From Whitmania pigra (Eukaryota > Annelida > Clitellata > Hirudinida > Haemopidae), in NCBI GenBank assembly GCA_021613335.1, contig JAJTWR010000051.1, positions 268,501-332,500 of the forward strand: a DNA stretch of 64,000 nt, read 5' to 3'. Below are positions 1 through 9,467 of the stretch, one piece after another. The notes beneath the pieces are model-generated. The model saw only the letters and a list, made by a program, of their open reading frames with translations, searched no databases and was not told the DNA's origin. The position numbers and the translations under genes are program-made. Every line of letters begins with the position of its first letter. The first letter of the stretch is position 1.

Positions 1-1084
1 TTGTGGCGGCATAAAAAGCATAAAATTTCGTCAATAAAATAAATTTTGTGCACCCAAAGAAATTTAAATTATAGGTGCATGTTATCTAAAAAAAGAAACT
101 GATAAAGTGCAAAATGCAAAATTTTTTAAATTGTATATATTGCATATTGCTTATTTATCTTATGTTTTCTTTACATACTATTAATTTGTTAATCCTACTG
201 TTAATTTGTGGATCATACTTGATAGCGGAAGAATTTCGTTTCGTTAAGACTCTAGAGTTATATCATTCTGGTTCCTTTTGTGGCTTGTATGTTTGTGTTT
301 ATTGATTTTTTGTTGAATTCAATTTATCCAAATTAATAAATAAAAAGTATGAAGTGATTTGTTTTATTTAGAAATAATTTTGCATTATTATTTACAAGTT
401 ATTTGATACTTCCATTGTCTTGAATAATCTACAACAATTTAATTTGATTTCATTACGACAAAACATGTCTTATTTCTGTTAGCAAAGTTTATCACCAAGT
501 TTACAAATCTGAGAAAAAAATAATGAAAATTGTTTTCTAACTCAAGTATTCTGTCCTAAATAATTTCGTACATATCACATTTATTACTAAATAATCTATG
601 ACTATCGAATGTTTATTTTTATTTCTAAGCTTTAGAAATTTTTCAATACTATCAACATAAAAAAATTAAACATATTAATGCCAAAAGTTTGTAACATTAT
701 TCTCAGTCCCTTTAATTTTTTTTTTTTTGTAAAGTACGTTTACCGACACTGATTGATATTGCGATTTGCAGGATATAATGCCATTAAAAGAATCCTTTCA
801 CCCTATTTAAAAATCAAAATCAAGTTATTTTATGAATTTTCCTTTTGTATATGTCACGCACATTTTTTTAATTTGCTAAAATCAATTTACAACAAAACAT
901 TTATTAACTCGTTGTCGATAAGATAATAATTATTCTATTTATTTTATCTACGTATCATTTGTTAATATTTTAAATCTATCTCTTAACATTATTTTATTTT
1001 GTTAAAAATTGCAATGATTTCGGTTGTTTTAAACCATCTAGTTCTTTTAGAAATGAGTTTGATTTAAGAATTTGTAAAAGTACA
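1..1084 (+). repeat. Interspersed ~1-kb repeat R1, copy A
   Basis: AT-rich non-coding DNA whose start (cggcataaaaagcataaaat) recurs almost unchanged at 19934, and whose later part recurs at 9468, 23405 and 31425. All copies share the blocks ggatataatgccatt and gttttattttgttaaaaatt in the same order. It has no open frame worth reporting; the short leucine-rich frame at 114-305 is not conserved as protein. It travels with the PAN/C-type lectin gene cassettes and is probably part of their duplication unit, possibly an unrecognised transposon body. Confidence 0.75.
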
Positions 1085-1809
1085 TTGTTATGTTATTTGA
1101 GATCTAGTGGTATTTTATCATATAAAAAAAGATTAAAGATTCCAGCTCTTAAAAACCATCACAAGTTGGCAAGAGTGGAATGGGCCAAAACCATGCTCTC
1201 TAACAGAGATGGTTGGGGCAATATTATTTTTTCCGATGAGAAGAAATTTAAACTGGATGGACCTGATAGTCATCAGTTCTACTGGCATGACCTCAGATTA
1301 GAAAAAGAAACATTTTTTAGTCAAAATCATGGAGCAGGATCGGTGATGATTTAGGTAGGAATTTCCAGTGAAGGATTGACTGAATTAGCCTTTCTGGATG
1401 GAAGACAGTCTTCGGTGGATTACATCAAAGTTTTAGAAGATCATCTGTGTGCCTTTTGGGGAAGATTATTATGGTGAACATTTTATTTTCCAGCAAGATA
1501 ATGCCCCGATCCACACTTCCAAATTGACAAAGACATTTTTCCACAGGAGAAATTTGAATTTTATTTTTGAAAGTTATGAGTTGGCTAGCTTGTTCCACAG
1601 ACTTAAATTCTACAAAAAATGTTTAGGGAATGTTGTCAAGACTTGTTCACAACAATGGAAGGCAGTTTCATTCAAAATCTGACCTAGAAAACGCCATTAG
1701 GAGTGCCTGAAAAGAACTGGGCAGATAATTCTTAAAAATTCTAATAAAAGCAATGGACAGTAGATGTTTTAAAGTTATTGAAAATAAAGGAGACATTATT
1801 TCACATTAA
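1085..1809 (+). pseudogene. Tc1/mariner (Tc3-like) transposase, degenerate
   Basis: Remnant of a DDE transposase that cuts and pastes at TA sites. The frame has FSDEKKF with the first catalytic Asp (~1236-1256), then an in-frame TAG near 1352 where a Trp codon is expected, a frameshift near 1449, FQQDNAPIHTS with the second catalytic Asp (~1487-1520), and a C-terminus ending in ENKGDIISH at a stop at 1807-1809. The third acidic region (NPIENVW in the copies at 9190 and 31150) is scrambled here. The N-terminal DNA-binding helix-turn-helix part is missing. The stops, the frameshift and the missing N-terminus show it is dead. Confidence 0.88.
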
Positions 1810-2034
1810 AGTTTATTAAACTTTTTTCCTATTTTTTTCACAAAGTTTTTAGTCATTTTTCGATGATTTTTGCAAGTATTATTTTATGGTTATAGGACGC
1901 CCCAAATTATGTTTTTGGAATTTTAAATTTAATGCATAAAAATATTTTGATGAAAATAAAGATAATCACAAATATACAAATACATAACATTAAAATTTCC
2001 CCACAATCAAATTTTTCTTTATCGAGTTATTACG

Positions 2035-2081
2035 AAAGAATGGGATGTCCTTATGGTTTCCGTCCTGCCTGTATCTGATTG
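2035..2081 (+). pseudogene. LINE reverse-transcriptase tail, left half split by a hAT
   Basis: Reads WFPSCLYLIEHIE-like protein, which continues at 5707 as EYVQRRFTKSI once the 3.6-kb hAT between them is ignored. This is the conserved VQRRFTK region near the C-terminus of non-LTR retrotransposon polymerases. The same stretch is uninterrupted at 21030, 23925 and 32630. The fragment marks the exact site that the hAT entered. Confidence 0.7.
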
Positions 2082-2749
2082 AGCATATCCAGTGACGCCG
2101 AGGGGGGGGGGGCAGGTGGGGTCACTGCCAGGGGGCCCGCATCTGTAAGGGGGCCCGGCCGGTCCGATCATGTCAATTTTTGCACGTCTCTTCGTTTACC
2201 GTAGGCGACAGAACATAATGTCCTAATAGCCCCATAGTTTTACATACTGTAAAATACTTTTATATACTGCCGAACGAACAGTCCATTTCACGTAGGGTGT
2301 TTAAACTCTGTATTCTGATGTGAGACGCTAGGGTAAGGTGGTGTAGGACAGTGTTGTAAAAATTACCTCATTTCGGTAACTAGTTACAAGTAAAAGTAAT
2401 ACCTCAAAAAGCTACTTAAGTATAAGTAAGAGTATTGTCTCAAAAATTTACTCAAGTAAAAGTTAAAAGTTACAGGGTCTAAAATTACTTTTAAGTAACA
2501 ATTACAAGTAACTTTGATGCCGCCATTATTGTGATCATACATCATTCCGTATTATTTAAAAGGAATTGTTTCTCTTATCGTTAAAACAATTACTGGTATT
2601 AACTGCTAGTACTAACAGTCATTAAGTAATAACATTTGAACTAATGCATTTTTTTGGTGTTTTTATTATTTATTACATTACAATCACAAATTTTTGTTAA
2701 TTTTTAACATAACTAAGTCCTCGAATAGTTTGTCACTCATTATGGTCCT

Positions 2750-2977
2750 TCAGCTGTTCTTTGTCATACCAGCAGAGCTGAATAAATGTTCAACAGCTGC
2801 ACTAGATGGCAGAGGAGTGTTCAACTGGATAAATAAATTCTTCAGGGTATCGCTTCTAGTAATAATGTTCATGTCATCTGATCGGTCTCGAAGATACTGC
2901 ATCAGAATATCAGTTGACCTTGTGCAATTGAAGAAACTGTCTTCAATACTGTCAGCATCAGATGAACGAGAGCTCAA
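2750..2977 (-). pseudogene. hAT transposase C-terminal dimerisation region
   Basis: Reads TPLPSSAAVEHLFSSAG near its C-terminus, a near-consensus hAT dimerisation (hATC) motif, followed by a short tail and a stop. At 75 residues it is only a small part of the 500-700 residues usual for the family, and it lacks the RNase H-like catalytic core. It belongs to element B. Confidence 0.85.
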
Positions 2978-3049
2978 AGCTCGTCCATCTTTGCTGCATT
3001 ATTAGATGCTATTTTGGCTACCAGTTTCTCATCAAGCTTGACAATCGTT

Positions 3050-3330
3050 GGCAACAGATATCCCGTATTCCTTAACTTCTGTTGGATGCATGCGTTCCAC
3101 GTGCTTCTTCAAGTTAGATGAAGAACCTTCATATGCTGAACATGTAGTTTTTGTTTCTGTTGGCAGAGTAGGCATGCATACTTCTATGATTTTCCTTTGA
3201 TTGAAATCTGAACATTTTGTTCAAATACGGCCACGGACTATCTTCACCCTTGTTCCTCTTATCTTCGCTAACGACACTAAAAATGGCTTCAAATGAATCC
3301 ATACTACGATATATTAAATCTTATATTATT
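3050..3330 (-). pseudogene. BED zinc finger of the element B transposase
   Basis: The minus strand codes for a WPYLNK-type BED start, a CLLC zinc-ligand pair and KHVERMH, which supplies the two His ligands, with at least one frame change between them. BED fingers are the N-terminal DNA-binding module of hAT transposases. The plus-strand copy at 48425-48610 is about 90% alike by eye, but there the first His codon has become Gln. Confidence 0.75.
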
Positions 3331-4252
3331 ATATGTATATAATATTATATATTAAAAAAGCTTCGGTATGACTAATCCAGAATTTCCGATTTAAAACAAA
3401 AACGACCGGCGATAACCACAATAACAAAAGAGCGATGATCGGGAAGGGGAAGGTTCTCGAACGAACCAAAGAATAACAATCTAGAATTTAAATTTTTTTT
3501 AAATAAATTAAACTAATTTAAAATGTTATTTATGTTACTTTGTAACGTCTTGCGCCAAAAAGGTAACGAATTAAAAGTATGACCAAAAATAGTAATTTGT
3601 TACAAGTAAGAGTACAAAATTTTTTTTGTAATTGTTACAAGTAAAAATTACCAAAAAATGTAATTAATTACAGTAACGAATTACATGTAATTCGATACTG
3701 CACTGGTGTAGGACGCCCACACCATTTTAGGCGAAACGGACCATTACAAATTTGATTTGTGTTGTTCCCTAGCAGGAAAGGTTTGATTTACCATCATTTC
3801 TATTTCTGTGGAGTTATACACACTAGATTACTGCTAAAGTTGATTTTTGGTCTAAAGAATGTAAAAATCTTACATATTTAATTTGTCAAACTATCACGAT
3901 ATTGAAAGAGCAAATCCATTGCTATAATAAATAACAACAGTTATGTTATTGTGTCATTTAATAATGGCGTCGTAACTAGGAAAAACGCCCACATTTTATA
4001 ACGCCTTCTTGCAATTTATATAATGGCATTGGACGTCATTTCTGTACCACATGTTAGGTTACAAACCTAACCGTTCATGAAATTTTCTCATATAACTGAT
4101 GCAGTCGAAAAGTCGGCGCATGTTGAGCGAAGCGTTTATTGTTGCGTCTCTAGGCGACAGGGCTGTGCCCGTAGTTGATGCATCACTTACTCTAGAAGGG
4201 AAATTGGTGGGAATTCCATGGATACAGTCGGCCTCTTAGAAATTCAGTCGAT

Positions 4253-4555
4253 ATGCTGTTGAATAAGTCTGTCGCCATGCTGAACCGTCTACACGCTTTG
4301 AAAATCGATACACTGTTTCCAAACGTTGTCATTATGATACGTATCTTCTGCACGCTTCCGGTTACCGTTGCTCAAGCAGAACGATCTTTCATCACATTGG
4401 CCCGAGTTAAAAATTTTCTGAGATCGACAATGTGTCAAGAACGCCTGACCAGCCTTGGAATGCCGGCAGTGGAAGGTCGACTTGCAAGAACGATTGATTA
4501 CAACAGTATAATTGAACTGTCTACACGTAGAAAAGCCCGCAAAGTTTTGTTGTAG
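4253..4555 (+). pseudogene. hAT transposase A C-terminal fragment
   Basis: About 90 residues matching the C-terminal dimerisation region of hAT transposases of the ZMYM1/P52rIPK-like kind: LFPNVVIMIRIFCTLPVTVA, then QAERSFITLARVKNFLRST, then ERLTSLGMPAVE and a KARKVLL end before the stop. The upstream catalytic domain and N-terminal zinc finger are not found, so this is a remnant of the protein that once moved element A. Confidence 0.87.
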
Positions 4556-5018
4556 CCATCTCTCTTGCATGTCGTAAAAGTCGGTTCCACATAATTACAT
4601 CGTTTTTAAGAACTTGTGTAGCTTAATCTCCATCGAAACACCAGTTTGCTTAGTGCACACAAATCTGTACACGTAGCATGTGGCTGGTTATCTTTGAGTA
4701 AGGCTGTATGGTGTAACGGTCGTTGCAGGTAAGGACACAATTATGATGAAATGAAACACTCACAAAAAATAGGATCACCGATGATTAGAGTTGGCTAATT
4801 TAAAGCGCCTCGCTGCGTGTTTGACCACCAAAAATTACTGCTTTCATTTTGATTAACTGTAAAACAAATAAATTCAAATTAGATGACGATCAGCGTTTAC
4901 CTTTGCAAAAGTCATTTCTATAATTTAATTTAGTACCGTGTATGCACGAATGTTGAACCTTGATAGTAACATTTACCTCGATTTACAGGTTTTATTATAG
5001 CGACAAAATTTCTAAATA

Positions 5019-5641
5019 CGGTCAATTCCGGATATAGTCACGTCCAAAACTGTAGGCTGTTGACTTGACTATAACTGAATATTTACTATAATCGAAAATA
5101 GTAAGCTACGTATGGTTTACACGGTGCAAGAGATCAGCTTGACTGTTTCCGAATCTTGACTGTAACCCAGAGGCCTAGCCTGGGTATTTTGCGCCCGGGG
5201 CAAACTATAGAATTGGCGCCCTTTTCCATGTCTATATATTTAATCTTACTGCATTACACTACACTTGAAATTGAAATAAAAATTTTAATGGCACAAGGCA
5301 TCCATTTAAAAGTGAAAAAACGTACTACAAATAGTAGCGCATGCTTCACCCAATCAGTCACAGTCTAAGATGATTTACATGCATAGTAGTCTAATACTGT
5401 CTAAAATAGATTTATTTTTCTTGATTTAACAATTGCAAGCTGATCAATAACGTCATCAAAGTCTGTTTTCTCAAGCGTTTCTATACTAAAAAGAGCAAGA
5501 TCACTGAGACGATCCTGTCCCATTGATGCATTAAGCCTCATTTTGGCGCCTCTGTATCTTAGCGCCCGGGGACATATGTATCCCCCCCCCCCTTAGCTAT
5601 GCCTCTGCTGTAACCGACTCGACTATACCCGGAATTGACTG
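5019..5641. mobile_element. Pogo/Tc1-like MITE interrupted by hAT D
   Basis: Terminal inverted repeats of about 22 bp: CGGTCAATTCCGGATATAGT at the left and, read inward from the right, CAGTCAATTCCGGGTATAGT. Both ends abut TA (5017-5018, 5642-5643), the target duplication of the Tc1/mariner/pogo superfamily. Without the 440-bp hAT inside it and that hAT's duplicated 8 bp, the MITE is about 175 bp, close to the 192-bp MITE at 38935 whose ends also read CAGTCAA. Confidence 0.8.
5168..5607. mobile_element. hAT-type MITE D
   Basis: Inverted ends CAGAGGCCTAGC and, read inward from the right, CAGAGGCATAGC, flanked by an identical 8-bp duplication CTGTAACC at 5160-5167 and 5608-5615. GCGCCCGGGG motifs occur near both ends. 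It has no transposase; the 70-codon frame at 5156-5368 is incidental. At 440 bp it is the innermost layer of the nested stack. Confidence 0.92.
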
Positions 5642-5706
5642 TATTTTGACAAGGGGCCCGCAATGATGTTCTGCCCTGGGGCCCTTGTTGGCTCTCGGCG
5701 CCCCTG

Positions 5707-5830
5707 AGCATATCGAATATGTGCAGAGAAGATTTACCAAATCCATTGCAGAAGGTCGAAACCACCACTATCTCATCCGTCTCAAACTCCTCAGACTCTT
5801 CAACGATGCTTTCAAACGAATGTTTCCCTT
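5707..5830 (+). pseudogene. LINE reverse-transcriptase tail, right half
   Basis: Reads EYVQRRFTKSI then YLIRLKLLRL, the continuation of the LINE fragment ending at 2081. It corresponds to the region after the reverse-transcriptase domain in CR1/Jockey-like non-LTR elements. It runs into the 33-bp minisatellite rather than the usual Leu-Pro-rich C-terminus. Confidence 0.75.
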
Positions 5831-5925
5831 TAATTTCGCAAATGCTCTCCGACGAATGTTTCCATCTAATTTCGTAAATGATTTCCTACGAATGCTTACC
5901 TCTCCTTTTGTTAAATACAATAACT
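5815..5925. repeat. 33-bp minisatellite (three units)
   Basis: About three diverged units of CGAATGTTTCCCTCTAATTT followed by CGTAAATGCTTTC-like sequence. The same unit occurs two or three times at 14125-14195, 21490-21560, 24030-24095 and 33105-33145, always between the LINE tail and the lectin gene promoter or its remains, so it is a marker of the duplicated cassette. Confidence 0.8.
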
Positions 5926-5963
5926 TAGTACGACAGTAATTCAACGATAGCCAACAATATCGA

Positions 5964-6072
5964 TTCAAATATCGATGGGCGGAAAAGAGTTGTTCTCTTT
6001 ACAAAGATGTCATTCGTTATGATTACAATGAAGATGTTAATGGAACATGCAAAGGTTACCAGATTATGCCTG
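5964..6072 (+). pseudogene. PAN-domain exon 1, 3' half
   Basis: Reads SLYKDVIRYDYNEDVNGTC and KGYQIMPG, the C-terminal half of the PAN exon, followed by a GTGAG donor at 6073. There is no start, signal peptide or first PAN half. The following ~900 bp matches the DNA after the broken exon at 28423-28741, so both come from one ancestral copy. Confidence 0.85.
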
Positions 6073-7000
6073 GTGAGATCATATTTTAATTTTTATCATT
6101 TAGCCGAATAAAACATATAAGAAATACGGTATCAGAAAAAGGTATATAAAGGTTTATTCCTACAAAATTGACAGACCGCTGTTTGCTCAACCTTTGAGAT
6201 TTTAAAATAACTTAAAATCTAAGGACATTTTGATTATTTCAATAGAGGATCATTGAAATATTGATTATGGACTACATCGTTGGTAATTTAAAGAAGTTGA
6301 AAGAAATGGATAATAAGTAGTTTTCTTATAAGGTGTCACAGTTGAAGGGAACACCCATGTTTCTCCAACATTAGTTTCCCATGATATTGAAATAACCCAT
6401 GAGTCCGCAAAATAGCAAGTTAACTAATAAGTTTATCAGAACAAGTATTCAGTTAACGGAACTGAATAACAGAAATTTAAGTGTTTAAGATTGAGGTACT
6501 TAAAAATGCAAATGGATATTTAAACTTCTGAATAGTTTGGACTCTCGCTGCTTGTCAGGTGATTAGCGAGAATGCTTTCTATAGCAATAATAAAGCTACC
6601 ATGTGCACGAAAAAGATAATAAATTTCTATTTAATTATATTAGTAATATAAACTTAATTAATCTCAAAAACTGCTTATACAACAATAGGTAGATTTGCGC
6701 TAGGAATCGGCTGGGAACCACGGCCCCAGCAAATTTTAACCGGAGTTGTGCCGGGAAAGGCCGTAAATAATGTACAAAAAATTAAACACTTTTTCCAAAT
6801 GAGAACGTCTATTCCGTCGAATGTCTAATCCAAGTTAACTTAAAGTCTCTCATTTTGGATAAAAGCATTAAGTTTTAGCTGTGGAAGCTCGTGCGAGCGG
6901 CTGGTATTTGAACTCCTACTAGAGTCAAAGGTAATAAGTCACTTGTCTATCGACGCCTAGTATTAATAATTCACCGGGGAGTCAGGCGGAGTACAACGAA
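6073..7000 (+). repeat. Duplicated intron/flank, paired with 28742-29340
   Basis: Collinear with 28742-29340 (e.g. both carry gagatcatattttaatttt). The difference is a solo LTR inserted here at 6388-6684, absent from the other copy. No exon 2 or 3 of the lectin gene follows in either copy. Confidence 0.85.
6388..6684 (-). mobile_element. Solo LTR of the 45772-47639 retrotransposon family
   Basis: About 297 bp aligned end to end with the 309-bp LTRs at 45772 and 47331 (starts TGAAATAACCC, ends ACAACA), but diverged. The flanking 4 bp are ATAT and ATAG. The paralogous stretch at 29078-29100 reads catgatatgtagatttgcg without the insert, so the empty site confirms both ends. It is probably what remained after recombination between two LTRs. 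Confidence 0.9.
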
Positions 7001-7280
7001 TGACAATTATTTTACAGAATTTTCATTGGACATTAATGTTAATCATGTGACTATGTGGTCAATGTCAAGTAAAGACTATATATGATTACAATTCCCACGA
7101 TTACTCTTGCACGACAATCCAAAACCCGCGTTGTGAAGCAGACAAGGGTTATGAAATTTTCTTATCCAAACTGAAGTATGATTTAACAGAAGAACTGGAA
7201 GCACATTTCCTCACCAATTTGCCAGTCAAGAGAGCAAAGATATTTTACTCTGAAGACGGGAATAGCAGCGGAACAGAAGT
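7001..7280. other. Unassigned stretch before the MULE-like element
   Basis: From about 7130 the plus strand reads a lysine- and glutamate-rich peptide (LTEELEAHFL, KRAKIFYSEDGNSSGTEV) that continues after the 7281-7815 insertion as VFHSMFDRFQPFF and stops at 7888. This could be a decayed coding exon of another repeat. I recognise no domain. A similar KKRKIFYKYSSDSDDEE string starts the short frame at 10932. Confidence 0.35.
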
Positions 7281-7815
7281 GGTGTCCCGTCACAACAGCC
7301 CAGCGACAAAATAGCCCCGACAAAACAGCCCCGTCAAAATAGCCCTAGACAAAATAGCCCCCGTCAACTTATTTAAAATAATTTTGTGAGTTGAATACAT
7401 TAACCGATAATTGGTTCCAAATTTAATTCGAAATTAGTGGTTTGAAGATTTATCGTCTAAAATATTATTATGATTCCGTCTACTTCCTCACTGTACATGG
7501 ACTTTTCAAGTTGGTATTTATTATAAATTATCCCCACCTTATCATCACGTCATGTGGACATGTAACAAATCCACAAAGAACCACTTCTACCGCTATTTTG
7601 ACTGGGGCTATACTGAAGGGGCCGTTTTGACGGGGCTGTTTTGACGGGGCTATTTTGTCCTGGGCTATTTTGTCATCGGGCTTTATTGACGGGGCTGTTT
7701 TGTCGGGGCTGTTTTGACGGGGCTATTTTGTCTTGGGCTATTTTGGCGCCGGGCTGGTTTGACGGGGCTATTTTGTCGGGGCTATTTTGTCGCCGGGCTG
7801 TTATGACGGGGTGCC
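7281..7815. mobile_element. MULE-like non-autonomous element with internally repeated arms
   Basis: Begins GGTGTCCCGTCAC and ends GACGGGGTGCC, flanked by a perfect 9-bp duplication AACAGAAGT (7272-7280, 7816-7824). Each arm is a run of ~14-bp blocks such as GACAAAATAGCCCC, inverted in the right arm (GACGGGGCTATTTT). The left arm is ~65 bp and the right ~200 bp. A 9-bp duplication with long GC-rich inverted arms fits Mutator-like elements. The arm block array recurs without its partner at 53886-54061. It codes for no transposase. Confidence 0.82.
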
Positions 7816-7824
7816 AACAGAAGT

Positions 7825-8090
7825 TGTATTTCACAGCATGTTCGATAGATTTCAGCCCTTCTTCATATTTAGAAACAAGACATTGAAATGAAGACGTGTG
7901 AGATTAAGATGCGGAGGTGCGACTATCGGACATAAAAATCAACGATTCGAAACAAATCTCTCGAGAATATGAGGGATTTAAGAGCTTGAAATGTCCAGTA
8001 AAAGCGAGAGATGATCACGCAAGTAAACAGCAGCAGATAAAGTGCAGCAAGAAAAGGTTAACGACGTTGCATCACGATATCATTAAACAA
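7825..8090. other. Unassigned intergenic stretch
   Basis: Apart from the short tail of the split frame (stop at 7888) I see no repeat or recognisable protein. The 68-codon frame at 7917-8123 has no family resemblance and overlaps the start of the next duplicated segment. Confidence 0.4.
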
Positions 8091-9180
8091 CTTCACCATA
8101 AAAATATGTACGTGGTTGTCTAATTCTGCAACTGCTCGAAGAAAAGATAAGAATTTTTGTTAATGGTCACAATATCCCCATCATTCCTAACACATTATTT
8201 TTAATATCTTAATTTTAAAAAATAATTATTTTACATCTAATAGATTTGGCTACATTTCATTTTCAGTATTATTAACGGCAATAACCCCTAGAGAAATTAT
8301 GAGTCAAATTTATTAAAGAACTGTACATGAAACTGTAGAAATGTATAAAGTGAAACCATGGCATACTTTAAAACCTTTTAGTTTATTTTTATTTCAATGC
8401 CATCAAATAACGATAACATCTGGACCATGTCTTGAAAGGTCTAGGCAATAACTGACCCAGCGAATTACTTGAGAGACTAATATTGCATGTCGTAATCTAT
8501 TAGCTTGACTTAACTTTGACTTCACTGTCAATAAGGTTCAGTCTAAGTGGAATAAGTGAAAATTTAATCAAAATAAATAAATAAAAAACTACAAAATGGA
8601 AACTTTTAATGATAGATTTTGAGATAACTTGTGATAACAAGCCACTTAATTTCTATTTTGCCATAATATCAAAAGTCAAAGTATTTGTTATTAATATTAT
8701 TATTATTGCAGGTAATTAAATCATAAGTTGAAAAACTATTTTTTTTAAAGTCACATTTTGTCTCGTTAAATTTAAAAAATTTTTAAAACCAGATTGTCCT
8801 GTTGGATTTAAATATTTGATCGAAGGAAACAAATGCATCAAAATGATGGTTGGGGCTTGGGATTGGTACACAGGCAGACTTCACTGTCAATAAGGTTCAG
8901 TCTAAGTCGAATAAGTGAAAATTTAATCAGAATAAATAAATAAAAAACTACGAAATGGATCCTTTTGATGATAGATTTTAAGATAACTTGTGATAATAAG
9001 CCACTTAATTAATTTCCATTTTGCCATAATATCAAACGTCAAAGTATTTGTTATTAATATTGTTATTATTGCAGGTAATTCAATCATAAGTTGAAAAACT
9101 ATTCTTTTTAAAGTCACATTTTGGCTCATGTTAAATTTAAAAAATTTTTAAAACCAGATTTAAAAAAAAAAATAGCCGAG
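8090..9180 (+). repeat. Segmental duplication, paired with 30600-31130
   Basis: Shares cttcactgtcaataaggttc and long flanks with 30838 onward. Within this copy the ~290-bp block starting cttcactgtcaataaggttc occurs twice (8520 and 8880), and the lectin exon fragment at 8793 sits between the two, so an internal tandem duplication happened here. The block ends in a Tc1 fragment in both places. Confidence 0.8.
8793..8877 (+). pseudogene. C-type lectin exon 2, 5' fragment
   Basis: After an AAACCAG acceptor the plus strand reads CPVGFKYLIEGNKCIKMMVG then AWDWYTGR, the start of the lectin-domain exon (two Cys, the NKC motif and the WxW core). It breaks off where the tandem-duplicated block begins again. 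The intron upstream is preserved in the duplicates at ~9150 and ~31115, where the exon itself is gone. Confidence 0.85.
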
Positions 9181-9189
9181 CAGCAACGT

Positions 9190-9440
9190 TTGAATGCTGT
9201 ATGGCTATGATAATGATCCACACAAGTTGACAAAGACATTTTTCCAGAGCAGAAATTTGAAAGTTATGAGTTGGTCAGCTTGTTCCCCTGACTTAAATCC
9301 TATAGAAAATGTCTGGGGAATGTTGTCAAGACTTGTTTACAGCAATGGAAGGCAGTTTCACTAAAAATCTGACATGGAAAACGCCTTTGGGAGTGTTTGG
9401 AAAGAACTAGACAAAAAATTACTAAAATTTCACTTGATTT
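9190..9440 (+). pseudogene. Tc1 transposase C-terminal fragment
   Basis: Reads KLTKTFFQSRNLKVMSWSAC, then SPDLNPIENVWGMLSRLV, which holds the third catalytic acidic residue (Glu of NPIENVW), then a shifted frame. The stretch coding EHFIFQQ before the second catalytic Asp is deleted, and the same deletion is in the copy at 31150, so both descend from one duplicated locus rather than separate insertions. Confidence 0.88.
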
Positions 9441-9467
9441 CGCAACTTTATTTAATTGAAATTAAGG

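Larger units (their letters stand above)
2349..3705 (-). mobile_element. hAT DNA transposon B, internally deleted
   Basis: Starts CAGTGTTGTAAAA and ends ATACTGCACTG, with a perfect 8-bp target duplication GTGTAGGA at 2341-2348 and 3706-3713. Subterminal DNA is rich in GTAACTAGTTAC/AATTACATGTAATT-type motifs, as in many hATs. The minus strand codes first for a BED zinc finger (3050-3330) and then directly for the hAT dimerisation motif (2750-2977), so most of the catalytic core is deleted. A second partial copy of the same family starts at 47965. It is probably non-autonomous. Confidence 0.92.
2090..5706. mobile_element. hAT DNA transposon A (ZMYM1/P52rIPK-like), with nested insertions
   Basis: The ends are imperfect inverted repeats: CAGTGACGCCGAGGGGG at the left and, read inward, CAGGGGCGCCGAGAGCC at the right. 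The flanks are an identical 8-bp target duplication AGCATATC at 2082-2089 and 5707-5714, the hAT hallmark. G-rich and GGGCCC-rich sequence just inside both ends fits ZMYM1-type hATs. The only recognisable own coding sequence is the transposase C-terminus at 4253-4555. The rest of the length comes from a second hAT (2349-3705) and a pogo-like MITE (5019-5641). The target was the VQRRFTK region of a LINE fragment. Confidence 0.88.

Noticed and set aside
7281..7815. CRISPR array (repeated GACAAAATAGCCCC blocks)
   Set aside because: Blocks are contiguous without unique spacers, occur in inverted arms and sit between 9-bp target duplications in a eukaryotic genome.
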